Origin: CAYJPA01 sp964371945
GTDB taxonomy: Bacteria > Chloroflexota > Chloroflexia > Thermomicrobiales > UBA6265
Reading direction: 5' to 3'
DNA: 25,183 nucleotides
NCBI GenBank assembly: GCA_964371945.1
Contig: CAYJPA010000085.1
Coordinates: forward strand, 1-25,183
Shown here in pieces: positions 14,486 to 22,572 of this stretch (position 1 is its first letter; each line of letters starts with the position of its first letter). Under the pieces are notes generated by a model. That model was not told the DNA's origin and did no database searches. It saw nothing but the letters and a program-made list of their open reading frames with translations. Position numbers and translations under genes: made by a program.

Positions 14486-14564
14486 CAATCAATTCGCCGT
14501 CTTCTTGTGGAGTTGTAACGTTCTAATCCGGCCCGATCGAATCGACAATGGGAGATCCCGAAAC

Positions 14565-15113
14565 ATGAGCGAAAATCATGTTCAACGAATCGTTCAACCA
14601 CTTCCCGCCGTCGACGAAGCGATCGGTTGTTGGTTGTGGGCGCTGGAAGAGAGCCGTGCAAGAACGAAACGGATGATTGAAGATTGCGATCTCGCAATGC
14701 TCGATACGGTCCCTGAAGGATTGGCAAATTCGATTGGAACGCTCCTCTATCACATCGCACTGATCGAGGCGGACTACTTATCGATTGATGTCCTGGGCCG
14801 GAAAACATACCTCGATCCGCTTCCGGTGCTCTTTCCACATCCCGATCGCGACGAGTCCGGACGACTATGCGTCGTCACCGGCGTTTCGCTCCCCGATCAC
14901 GTCTCCCGCCTCGACGCCGTTCGCGCCAAAGTACTCGAGGTTTTTGTCTCGATGACGGCCACGGAGTTCACGACCGCGCGCGTCTTGCCGGAATACAACT
15001 ATTCGATTTCACCAGCCTGGACAATTCACCACCTGATGCAACATGAAGCAGAGCATCGCGGCGAAATCGGTTCACTGATCACGCTAATGAGGCCGCAAAA
15101 CATTGATCGATAG
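14565..15113 (+). CDS. DinB-like four-helix metalloprotein
   Basis: A 182-aa helical protein of the DinB/YfiT-like superfamily. The metal triad is visible: His63 in LLYHIALIEADYL, and His160 and His164 in HHLMQHEAEHRGEI. Members bind Ni, Zn or Fe and several act as thiol transferases (mycothiol or bacillithiol S-transferases); the true activity here is unknown. ATG 14565 is preferred over GTG/ATG options upstream because GGGAG precedes it by 10 nt. Divergent from the rhamnose genes and followed at 75 bp by another same-strand gene. Confidence 0.88.
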   Translation: MSENHVQRIVQPLPAVDEAIGCWLWALEESRARTKRMIEDCDLAMLDTVPEGLANSIGTLLYHIALIEADYLSIDVLGRKTYLDPLPVLFPHPDRDESGRLCVVTGVSLPDHVSRLDAVRAKVLEVFVSMTATEFTTARVLPEYNYSISPAWTIHHLMQHEAEHRGEIGSLITLMRPQNIDR

Positions 15114-15187
15114 CCTGCAACGAGCGGCAAGGGTTATGAATGGAACCTCACACGAAAGGTCTTCTCAAACAAAATCGAGGGCACACC

Positions 15188-15655
15188 ATGACAAAGACAA
15201 GCTATGGGGTTTTTGGTGGTGTGACCGGTACTTGGTCCGGTGCCAATCTCTTGCGGATGATGCCTGACCAGGAATACGCGGAGTCCGAATCGAACGCAAT
15301 GGTCGCTGTGGCCGCAGGCGAGAATGCAGCCACGATCAATTACACCTGGGCGGACGAAAACGGCATTCCTCAGGACGGCGTGATCTTGATCTCGAACGGT
15401 GAAGAGACTGGATCAATTCGTGTTGTCTGGATTGATAGCTGGCACCATAAACCTCAATGGATTGAGCTCACAGGAACCATCGACGAACAAGGTTCTCTAC
15501 ACGTCGAAGCTTCCTATGGCCCACAGGATGTTATCTGCCGGTGGCGAATCCATGTCGACACCGGCGATCAAGACCACCTCAAAGTCCGAATGGACAACGT
15601 CTACGGCGAGCTCGACTATCAGGCGGTCGAAATCACCTATTCACGGCCAGCCTAG
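15188..15655 (+). CDS. Small beta-rich protein (DUF1579-like)
   Basis: A 155-aa soluble protein of beta-strand character. It shows GVTGTWSGANLLRMMP, VVWIDSWHHKP, WIELTGTID, HVEASYGPQ and ICRWRIHVDTGDQDHLKVRM, ending DYQAVEITYSRPA. The order of strands and the GxWxG start recall lipocalin-like DUF1579-type proteins, which carry no known catalytic site; this is resemblance, not proof. ATG 15188 is chosen since GAGG lies 7 nt upstream; an ATG at 15140 is in frame but without a site. It probably forms a two-gene unit with the DinB-like gene. Confidence 0.75.
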   Translation: MTKTSYGVFGGVTGTWSGANLLRMMPDQEYAESESNAMVAVAAGENAATINYTWADENGIPQDGVILISNGEETGSIRVVWIDSWHHKPQWIELTGTIDEQGSLHVEASYGPQDVICRWRIHVDTGDQDHLKVRMDNVYGELDYQAVEITYSRPA

Positions 15656-15679
15656 CCAACGATTCGATCGAGGGAAGAA

Positions 15680-16459
15680 CTACTCGGCGATGGGTCGCCA
15701 AACAGACAGTCCGTCGTAGCTTTGCGCTTCCCAGCAGGCCATGAATCGATCCCACGGCACCTCGAGCTCATACGGCCGCTGCCAGTTCGTGTCGGTCGGT
15801 CCAAGCAAATCACGAATGACGACCACGTCCCGGTTGTACCCAATGACGACCACGGCATGGTCATTCCCGAGCACGACCGAAAAGGTCTTGCCTTCCGGGG
15901 TGAGCCAGGTTGCGGGAGTCCAGTCCTTGAAATCGACTGGAATCTTGACAAAGACCAATCGTCCGAGCTTGAGATGCTGCTCAATCCGCTCCCGGTCGTT
16001 ACAGTGGATTGCGCGAAACCCGAAATGCTTGAAGACGCCTCGCATTCCGTCACCGGTTGTCCGCGCCAAGAAATTTGACGTGTAGTCGCCTGAGTACGCT
16101 TGCGAGATATCTCCGCCGTGGATCACAAATCCATTCGCTGTCTGCTCATAATGTGGTTCGATGCGATCGTCGATCTTGATCGCCGCGACCTGCTCTTCAA
16201 GCGTGGCGTCTATACCGAATGTCTTGAGAATCGCCCACGACGCATCGAACTCGCACGTGTAGTAGTAGAACGGCCCGGCCTTGCATGCTGTTGGGATGTA
16301 TGCCTCGTAGGTCGAAGGATCGGAGACCGGTGCCGGCGTGATTTCGATCACTGGAGCCGCGGCCTTCGTTCCCCGCTGTCGCAGCGCTGTTGCTCCTGTG
16401 AGGGCCACGCCGCACGTTGTGAACACACGTCGCGAGATTCGCTGGTCGAGAAGCTTCAT
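15680..16459 (-). CDS. C39-like cysteine peptidase with Tat-type signal
   Basis: A 259-aa exported papain-like protein. The N-terminus has SRRVFTTCGVALTGATAL, a twin-arginine signal, so it is probably exported folded by Tat. The catalytic site is likely Cys69 in YYYTCEFDASWAIL, His201 in NDHAVVVIGYN and Asp217 in VVVIRDLLGP, the order of C39/papain-like enzymes. The usual CGP after the nucleophile is replaced by CEFD. GDYTSNFLARTTGDGM and PYELEVPWDRFMACW are blocks I associate with a Chloroflexota-type group. ATG 16459 has GGAG 9 nt upstream; a start at 16606 would bury the signal. Divergent from the histidine kinase gene. The substrate is unknown; it may process or bind peptides outside the membrane. 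Confidence 0.85.
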   Translation of the reverse strand: MKLLDQRISRRVFTTCGVALTGATALRQRGTKAAAPVIEITPAPVSDPSTYEAYIPTACKAGPFYYYTCEFDASWAILKTFGIDATLEEQVAAIKIDDRIEPHYEQTANGFVIHGGDISQAYSGDYTSNFLARTTGDGMRGVFKHFGFRAIHCNDRERIEQHLKLGRLVFVKIPVDFKDWTPATWLTPEGKTFSVVLGNDHAVVVIGYNRDVVVIRDLLGPTDTNWQRPYELEVPWDRFMACWEAQSYDGLSVWRPIAE

Positions 16460-16577
16460 CGTTCGTGTCTCCGGAACGAAGGTGCGATGCCTGGATCGAG
16501 TCGATAGTAGGCCGGAATCGCCGTACGCCGCAACCGGCGACGAAGAAAAGCGCGCCCGCATGCTCGTGCACGTTTGT

Positions 16578-16592
16578 TGGCACAAACTTTGC
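16578..16592 (+). promoter_or_regulatory. Candidate sigma-54 (-24/-12) promoter
   Basis: TGGCAC-N5-TTGC occurs here with GG and GC exactly 10 bp apart, the classical -24/-12 element. A start near 16604 would give a ~40-nt leader for the histidine kinase at 16645. Chance matches to ten fixed bases in 25 kb are uncommon but possible. The presence of RpoN or an enhancer-binding activator in this organism cannot be seen here. Confidence 0.4.
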
Positions 16593-16644
16593 GTAATCCT
16601 TTCCACGTTGCAGATTAGCGAACGCGGATCGGGAGCTCGTCAAT

Positions 16645-19059
16645 GTGATTGCGCTGAAAGATGGAAATTTCTCGACACCGTGGGCTCCTGATAGCCTTGT
16701 GCCGGATGACCTAATCGCAATGTTCGACCTAATGAGCAACGGAATCACCGTCCAGGACGCAACTGGGCGGCTTGTTTATGTTAACCCCGTCGCCGCCGGC
16801 ATGCTCGGCTCCCGGCATTTGGCCGATCTTCGTTCATGTCAACCGGCACTCGCCCTTATCCGCGAAATCGCGGTAGGGATTTCCTCAGTTCCAATTGAGC
16901 TCTTGCCTGGTTGCCGAGCTCTTCGCGGCGAGAAAAACCCAACGGCTCTTCTGACCACCCGTGGCCACGGAGCAGGAAATCCATCTTCATTCAAGCTGCA
17001 CGCTCGCCCGATTCGCAGCCCGGATAATCGAGTGAGTTATGCGGTCACCACCTGGGTCGAAACCGACGATCAGAGCTCAATCCTCAAGCGCGACCGTGGC
17101 CTGGCGGCAATTGTGCTCACCTCGGATGACGCCATCGTCAGCAAAACGCTCGACGGCACGGTCACAAGCTGGAATCCGGCGGCTGAGATGCTCTTTGGAT
17201 GGGCGGCGGCCGAAATGCTCGGTCATTCGATCCAGCGCATCGTTCCCCCGGAGAAGCGGTCGGATCTGGAAAACATCCTGTCGAAGTTGGGCCGAGGGGA
17301 GCGGATCGACCACCACGAAACGGTGCGCCTTGCCCGAAACGGACGCCGCATCGACGTTTCAGTGAACATTTCTCCCTTCGTAAACGACGACGGTCTAATC
17401 ATCGGCGCCGCTAAGATCTGTCGCGATGTGACAGCCCGCAAACGCACCGAAGCGGGCCAGCGATTGCTGGCCGCGGCTGGAAACGCGCTTTCGACGTCGC
17501 TGAACCTAGAAGCAACGCTTGAAGCGCTGACCCATATCGCCGTTGGGCCGCTCGCCGACGCCGCTGCCGCATACCTCGTTCAGTCAGACGGTGAGTTCGT
17601 CCAGATCGCGGGCGCTCAGCACGAATCGATGTCGACCTTAGGCCCGTGTGGCATGTTCGAAGACGACCAGGGTATGTCGTTGATCCGCGGGGCGTTCAAT
17701 TCAGGAAGAGCGACGCTCGGCAGTCCCGCCGACACGAGCAGAATCGCGGACGATGATGATGCTGGCCATCGGAACGATCAGAAGCCGTATGAATCGTCGC
17801 ACTCCATGGCGGTCCCTCTGACGGCGCGGGGTCAGCTGCTTGGGGTCCTGGCGTTTCACGTCACCACACCCAGACGTCCTTTCGATTGTGACGATCTTGA
17901 CCTGGCGAGCGAGCTCGCTCGCTGGGCGGCGATCGCCATCGACAACGCGCTCTTGTGTGCCGAGGCAAGGTCGGCCGATAAGCGTTACCGTGCGCTTTTT
18001 GGCGGCGGGGCTGCCGGCGTGGTGGTCGTGAACGCCGACGGCCGGTACCTCGATGCGAACGATGCAGCGCTGCGGATGTTGGGGAGGACACTGGCTGAGC
18101 TCCGAACACTTCGAATTGGCGATGGAACCGTCGGTTCGAGCGACGAATTGAATGTATGGATCTCGCTTCGACGCGACGGCACATGGCACGGCGAGCTGGA
18201 TATACGGCGCCCGGATAATGAGACCGTTCCGATCGAAGCTCATGCGGAGGAAGTCGAACTATCAGGAGACACCGTCTATCTCATTCAGTGGTTGGATATC
18301 ACCGCACGGAAAGCGTCCGAACGGTTTGAAGACACCTTCCTTGCAGATCTTGCTCACGATCTCAACAACCCGCTCGCCAGCATGCGAATTCAGGCCCAAC
18401 TCATGCAACGGCGGTTGATGAAAGGCGTGCTCGATGAACGGGTCACGAAGGACGGTCTCTCCGCGATCGAGGCAAGTACCGGCCGGATGGCGCGTCGAAT
18501 TAACGAGCTGGCCGATATCGCTCGCCTGTGCCTGGGAGGGGTGCTCGAATTGCGGCCTGAAGAGTTCGATCTGATCTCACTTATCCAGGAATTGCGGATG
18601 GCGCATCAGCAAACGACGGATCGCCATGTCGTGACGCTACAGTCCTCGGCGTCGCAGCTCATTGTCAACTGGGATCGATGGAGACTGGAGCGGGTGTTCG
18701 ACAATCTCTTCGCAAACGCGATTAAGTATTCACCGGCCGGCGGCGTGGTTTCGATTGGATTGGCGCTCGAAGAGACCTCCCAAGGAGCCGGGGCTTGCCT
18801 GGCGGTTGCGGATCAAGGAGTTGGGATTCCCGCGTCCGACTTGCCGTTTGTGCTCGACCGTTTTCGCCGCGGCAGCAATGTCATGGGCAGGTTCGCTGGA
18901 GCGGGAATTGGTTTGAGCGAGGCGAAGCAAATCGTCGAACAACACGGCGGCAAGATCGAATTGTTCAGTGAGGTAGGCCGGGGTACGACCGTGAAGGTCC
19001 GGCTCCCGTTAGCCCCGGTCACCGTGCAGAATCCCGACCAGCTAGAAATCGTTGTCTGA
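16645..19059 (+). CDS. Soluble PAS-PAS-GAF-PAS sensor histidine kinase
   Basis: An 804-aa kinase without membrane helices. PAS 1 (~25-140, GRLVYVNPVAAGMLG), PAS 2 (~150-265, DGTVTSWNPAAEMLFGWAAAEMLG, ending KICRDVTARK), GAF (~275-440), PAS 3 (~448-555, DGRYLDANDAALRMLGRT, ending WLDITARK). Then HisKA with the phosphorylated His571 in LADLAHDLNNPLASM, and the ATPase domain with DNLFANAIKYS (N-box, Asn687/Asn691), ADQGVGI (G1, 722-728) and GAGIGL (G2, 752-757). It senses an internal signal, such as redox, gas or a nucleotide; the ligand is unknown. The start is GTG 16645 with GGGAG about 10 nt upstream. No response regulator is adjacent, so it is an orphan kinase. Confidence 0.93.
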   Translation: MIALKDGNFSTPWAPDSLVPDDLIAMFDLMSNGITVQDATGRLVYVNPVAAGMLGSRHLADLRSCQPALALIREIAVGISSVPIELLPGCRALRGEKNPTALLTTRGHGAGNPSSFKLHARPIRSPDNRVSYAVTTWVETDDQSSILKRDRGLAAIVLTSDDAIVSKTLDGTVTSWNPAAEMLFGWAAAEMLGHSIQRIVPPEKRSDLENILSKLGRGERIDHHETVRLARNGRRIDVSVNISPFVNDDGLIIGAAKICRDVTARKRTEAGQRLLAAAGNALSTSLNLEATLEALTHIAVGPLADAAAAYLVQSDGEFVQIAGAQHESMSTLGPCGMFEDDQGMSLIRGAFNSGRATLGSPADTSRIADDDDAGHRNDQKPYESSHSMAVPLTARGQLLGVLAFHVTTPRRPFDCDDLDLASELARWAAIAIDNALLCAEARSADKRYRALFGGGAAGVVVVNADGRYLDANDAALRMLGRTLAELRTLRIGDGTVGSSDELNVWISLRRDGTWHGELDIRRPDNETVPIEAHAEEVELSGDTVYLIQWLDITARKASERFEDTFLADLAHDLNNPLASMRIQAQLMQRRLMKGVLDERVTKDGLSAIEASTGRMARRINELADIARLCLGGVLELRPEEFDLISLIQELRMAHQQTTDRHVVTLQSSASQLIVNWDRWRLERVFDNLFANAIKYSPAGGVVSIGLALEETSQGAGACLAVADQGVGIPASDLPFVLDRFRRGSNVMGRFAGAGIGLSEAKQIVEQHGGKIELFSEVGRGTTVKVRLPLAPVTVQNPDQLEIVV

Positions 19060-19095
19060 CCGAATCCGCTGAGTTCTGGATTGGGTCACCGTTCC

Positions 19096-19578
19096 TCAAT
19101 GTTCATGCGACTTGCGGATTGCTTCTTCTCGTGCGATTCGGCTGACCGCCGTGTCGAGCGCGGAAGCGAAGCGCGAACGGTCCCGATCGGTGAATGCGGA
19201 CGGCCCTCCAGTGATCGTGCCCATGCTCCGGAGCACCGCATTCAGCTCACGTGACGCCAGTGCGTCGCCGATCCGGTTCGAGTTAAACTCGCCGCCGCGA
19301 AAATCGAGGCAACGGGCGCTGTTCGAAAGCACCCGTGCGGCAAGTGGGATATCCGCGGTGAGCACCAGATCTCCTGTTTCGGCGCGCTCGGCGATCCAAT
19401 CGTCGGCGGCATCCGGCGAACCGGGAACAACCACAACGCTGGCATCCAGCCCCGCCTGAGGCGGCACCCGGAGCGGCGAATTCGCGACGACCAAGACAGG
19501 AATCTTGTACCGCGCCGCAACTCGGTAGACCTGCTCCTTTACCGGACATGCGTCCGCATCGAGGTAGATCGCGCTCAT
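19096..19578 (-). CDS. YaiI/YqxD family protein (DUF188)
   Basis: A 160-aa protein of the UPF0178/YaiI family, related to PIN-like nuclease folds by its acidic residues. It begins with the family signature YLDADACPVKEQVYRVA, then VVANSP, PDAADDWIAERAETGDLVLTADIPLA (acidic cluster), LDFRGGEFN, and ends GGPSAFTDRDRSRFASALD. ATG 19578 is preferred; it overlaps the TGA of a short ORF (TGATG), suggesting coupling. An ATG at 19611 would add 11 unconserved residues. The function is not established. Convergent with the histidine kinase gene. Confidence 0.93.
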   Translation of the reverse strand: MSAIYLDADACPVKEQVYRVAARYKIPVLVVANSPLRVPPQAGLDASVVVVPGSPDAADDWIAERAETGDLVLTADIPLAARVLSNSARCLDFRGGEFNSNRIGDALASRELNAVLRSMGTITGGPSAFTDRDRSRFASALDTAVSRIAREEAIRKSHEH

Positions 19579-19691
19579 CACGTCAAGCGCACTGGGCCGA
19601 GATCGCCCCAATCGACGTCGATGGCCATGAGTGCGCCGGCATACAGCAGCTCGAGCGTCCTTCGTAATGCCTCATCGAACACTAAGCGCAT
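19578..19691 (-). CDS. Possible hidden small ORF coupled to the YaiI-family gene
   Basis: From ATG 19691 the minus strand encodes 37 residues (MRLVFDEALRRTLELLYAGA, then MAIDVDWGDLGPVRLT) whose TGA overlaps the ATG of the YaiI-family gene. In-frame alternatives GTG 19700 (40 aa) and TTG 19736 (52 aa) exist; the longest begins 9 nt after the J-domain gene stop and would fill the gap exactly. Spacing and composition favour a real gene; the lack of a clear ribosome site (GGGAG abuts the ATG) does not. No family recognised. Confidence 0.4.
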   Translation of the reverse strand: MRLVFDEALRRTLELLYAGALMAIDVDWGDLGPVRLT

Positions 19692-19745
19692 CTCCCGCAC
19701 AACTCGAAAGAATCCGACGGCTTGACGGGCAGTCAAGAGCTGAGG

Positions 19746-20612
19746 TCAGCGGCCGACGCCCGCGGTGCGCGGCATCCGCCGTCGCCGCAGAATCCGGTTG
19801 TAGTCGAGGATGGCTTCGTCGAGCCGGTCCCGCTCGCGCGTGAGTCGCTGCCGGACGCGGGTCTCGAGCTCCTCAATACTCTGCAGGCTCGTCTCTGGCG
19901 ATTTCCACAGGCTGTACGTTTCCGAACGCTGAAGCAATCCAAGCTGACCCTCCAGATCGTCGATCTGCCCTTCCAACCGTACGACCACTCTCCGCGCCCA
20001 CGACAGCCGTTCTTTCGAGGTAAGTGACGCGAAAACGGGATCGACCGATTCCGCTTGCTTGGAAATTGTCTGCAATCCCAGCAGATCGCGCTCGCTGTAT
20101 GCGACATTGATCTGGAGCATCAGCTCGGTTCGCCGGTGTCGCTCCTTATCCGTGCGCGCGAGATCGGGGTGAAACCGTTTCGCCAACTCGCGGTAAATGC
20201 GCAGGATCTCCGCCTCACTTTCGGCATCGAGACGCCGCGTGATCCGTGCGCGCTCGACCCGGGTGCCTTCTCGATTGGTCGCTGCCTCTTCGGCGCGGGC
20301 ACGCTCTTCCCGCCCGGCGAATTCGGCCGCGACTTCCTGTTCGAGCGTCGTCGGATCCAGCGTTTCATCTTCTTTGAGCCGCTCGATCCGGCGGCGGTAC
20401 TCCGCGGCCTGCAATCGAACGCGGTTGAGCTCCGCCCGCAGACCACCGACCCGGCCCTTGAGCTGCACGGCGAATCTGCTCAGCGCGGACTCCAGTTCGT
20501 CGCGCTCTAATTGAAGATCTTCGATCCGTTTCTTGCGTGTTTCGATTTCGATCATGAGACGGGAGTACTCACGATCCTCCGGTGTGGGGATGACGACGAT
20601 TGCTGTTGCCAC
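19746..20612 (-). CDS. Coiled-coil protein with J-domain-like segment
   Basis: A highly charged 288-aa protein. Residues ~15-130 are a long predicted coiled coil (heptads in MIEIETRKKRIEDLQLERDE, LNRVRLQAAEYRRRIERLKE). Residues ~132-180 resemble a DnaJ J domain: EILRIYRELAKRFHPDLART, with the HPD tripeptide at 148-150 that stimulates Hsp70, then ELMLQINVAYSERDLLGL. A second coiled coil follows to the end. Having the J domain in the middle rather than at the N-terminus is unusual. It may recruit DnaK to a partner held by the coils. GTG 20612 is the start with GGGAG 4 nt upstream. Probably the first gene of an operon with the small ORF and the YaiI-family gene. Confidence 0.82.
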   Translation of the reverse strand: MATAIVVIPTPEDREYSRLMIEIETRKKRIEDLQLERDELESALSRFAVQLKGRVGGLRAELNRVRLQAAEYRRRIERLKEDETLDPTTLEQEVAAEFAGREERARAEEAATNREGTRVERARITRRLDAESEAEILRIYRELAKRFHPDLARTDKERHRRTELMLQINVAYSERDLLGLQTISKQAESVDPVFASLTSKERLSWARRVVVRLEGQIDDLEGQLGLLQRSETYSLWKSPETSLQSIEELETRVRQRLTRERDRLDEAILDYNRILRRRRMPRTAGVGR

Positions 20613-20855
20613 TGAACTCCCGAAACGAGCAAAAACGAAGGGCGCGGCGTGCGAACGGCCTGGAATTGTCCCATGCTCGAACTTCGCCGTGCGTAAACCG
20701 GACGTCCCAAACAGCGCAGGGCATTCGGATCACCACCGCCCGCTAACAGAACGCATAAGTCTACTTGATGGAGGGCCGCGGAGGCACTTTTCGCGCATAC
20801 AGGTGGACGACGATCACAACGGACCGCGGTTCACCACGGGCGTACGGGGCGTTGG

Positions 20856-21251
20856 CTACTGCCCGGTCCAGGAATTGACCCTGATCGTCAGCTTGTAACG
20901 CTCTTCGCCGACAAAACCGTGGGTGAAATCGGCGCCCGTGTACTTGTGCGCCAGGAGATTCACGAAATCCAGATTCTCATAGAGCTCAAATGAAACCACC
21001 TCGCCGCGTAGCTCGACATAGCGGCCGGGATTTGCGGCATCGATGAACGACATCGCGAGATGAGGGTTACGTCGCAAATTCCCGTACTTCTTTGTGTCGG
21101 GTTTGACGCTGAGCAAAATCTGCTCGCCGTCCCACAAAAACCAAACCGGATTGACCCGCGGCAAGCCGTGCTCGTCGACCGTCGCCAGGTGACCCATCGT
21201 CGCGCTTTCGAGAATGTCGTGAAATCGCGCTGGAACCGGCGGTTTCGACAT
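20856..21251 (-). CDS. PPOX-class (pyridoxamine oxidase-like) flavin/F420-binding protein
   Basis: A split-barrel protein of 131 aa. The N-terminal block MGHLATVDEHGLPRVNPVWFLWDGEQILL and then TKKYGNLRRNPHLAMSFID are the typical cofactor-binding strands of the small PPOX group (TIGR03618-like), many of which use F420 or FMN. YVELRGEVVSFE follows and the barrel ends TIRVNSWTG. Cytosolic; the substrate is unknown. ATG 21251 has no clear ribosome site, so a leaderless message is possible. 243 bp separate it from the J-domain gene start upstream on the map; nothing convincing is seen in that gap. Confidence 0.88.
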   Translation of the reverse strand: MSKPPVPARFHDILESATMGHLATVDEHGLPRVNPVWFLWDGEQILLSVKPDTKKYGNLRRNPHLAMSFIDAANPGRYVELRGEVVSFELYENLDFVNLLAHKYTGADFTHGFVGEERYKLTIRVNSWTGQ

Positions 21252-21359
21252 TGGTGAGCGGCTTTCAGACTATCGTCGCGGATTGTTCGTGATCGAGTCT
21301 CAAGTTTAGATCGGCCGTCATGATTTCAACTACGGTCCGCGGACAACATCGTGACTCGA

Positions 21360-22316
21360 CTACAGAGTTGGTTCTGATGTCAGCGATAGTGGAAGTTGGG
21401 TAGCCGGAGATCGCCGCTTCTGGACCCTATGGCGCATGCAAGTCACGTTGACGTACGTGCTGAAGAGCAGCACGTGGGCAAGCACATAGAACCACGTTAC
21501 CAGCAGCCAGATGAGCCCAAAAACCGCGCCGTACCGGTTGCCGCCCCCGGCTAATCGCAAATAAAGCGGGAACGCCTGCGTCATCACAACGAACAACACC
21601 GCACCGACTATCGTTCCCGGCCAGATGTCCCCGGCTGTTTGCCCTGCACTCGGAATCAATCGATGCATCAGCCCGAACATGATCAGCGAAATGATCAGCG
21701 CCAGGGCGTAGCTGGCCAGTTGCCCGCGCCACTCCGCGAGCAACCACGTCCGAAAGTAGACGCCCACGCCTTTTTTCACGAACAACGTGGGCGCCGCGGC
21801 GGCGATCGCCGCGGTCGCGAATAGCCCGGCAAAGATCACCACGACCACGAAACCTCGCAGCCGGCGATGCACAAAGTGCCGATTCGGAACGCCATACGTC
21901 CGATTCATTCCGTGCGCGATCGCGCCGACGAAGGTCGTGCCGATCCAGGAGAAACTCAAGACGCTGGCAACGCCGAACCAGGTCGAGTCCCGGCGCACCT
22001 GCAACAAGCCGTTCAGCGCGTCCCGCGCGCCCGACGGTGGAAGCGCCCAGACCGTGGTCATTGTTGCCGTCTGTAGAACTTGTTCCTGTTTGAGAAATGT
22101 TCCTGCCACGGCAGCGACCAGTAGTACGGTCGGAACAAGCGAAACCAGAGCATTGAAAGCGATGATCGTCGCCGAATCACTTGCATCGGCCCTCCGAAAT
22201 CCTCGCACGAGCCAGGTCTCCTCAACCGCGGCATGCCACCGGTTTCCGCGATCCCAGACCGATCTCGCAATCCGGAAAGCGGCGTGTTTGAATTCGATCT
22301 CACCAGCGTTCGCCAT
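21360..22316 (-). CDS. YihY/BrkB family membrane protein
   Basis: A 318-aa inner-membrane protein with about six helices (TIIAFNALVSLVPTVLLVAA, LRGFVVVVIFAGLFATAAIA, YALALIISLIMFGLMHRLIP, WPGTIVGAVLFVVMTQAFPL, VFGLIWLLVTWFYVLAHVLL). FNALVSLVP resembles the family's first-helix signature, and GxxFGLIWLLVTWFYVLA its last. Family members are of uncertain function, once misnamed ribonuclease BN. ATG 22316 has AGGAG 6 nt upstream. The long frame continuing to 23084 is the shadow of the antiporter gene on the other strand and is not part of it. Divergent from that gene; the 256-bp gap holds a CCACC/GGTGG inverted repeat at 22429-22441. Confidence 0.9.
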   Translation of the reverse strand: MANAGEIEFKHAAFRIARSVWDRGNRWHAAVEETWLVRGFRRADASDSATIIAFNALVSLVPTVLLVAAVAGTFLKQEQVLQTATMTTVWALPPSGARDALNGLLQVRRDSTWFGVASVLSFSWIGTTFVGAIAHGMNRTYGVPNRHFVHRRLRGFVVVVIFAGLFATAAIAAAAPTLFVKKGVGVYFRTWLLAEWRGQLASYALALIISLIMFGLMHRLIPSAGQTAGDIWPGTIVGAVLFVVMTQAFPLYLRLAGGGNRYGAVFGLIWLLVTWFYVLAHVLLFSTYVNVTCMRHRVQKRRSPATQLPLSLTSEPTL

Positions 22317-22572
22317 CTTTCGCTCCTCGGGATTCAACGCGGTCACTTCGCGATCGACCAGAATCCCACATTCATTGTTGCCCAATTCATGCCAGCCCCG
22401 CACTGAACTGGCGAATTGACAAATACTTCCACCCCTGGTGGGAGCAGTCGTCCAGCAGCGTCGACATTCTTTCGTTGAGCGCGTGCACAGTTCCAGCGGC
22501 ATGAGTGTTGCTTGATTACGCCTTGGCAGACAGGTCGGCCGGCGGCCGAATCCCGGACCTCGACCGGGCACG

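Noticed and set aside
20613..20855. Plus-strand ORF across the J-domain gene start and PPOX gene end
   Set aside because: Composition looks like antisense shadow and it overlaps real genes at both ends.
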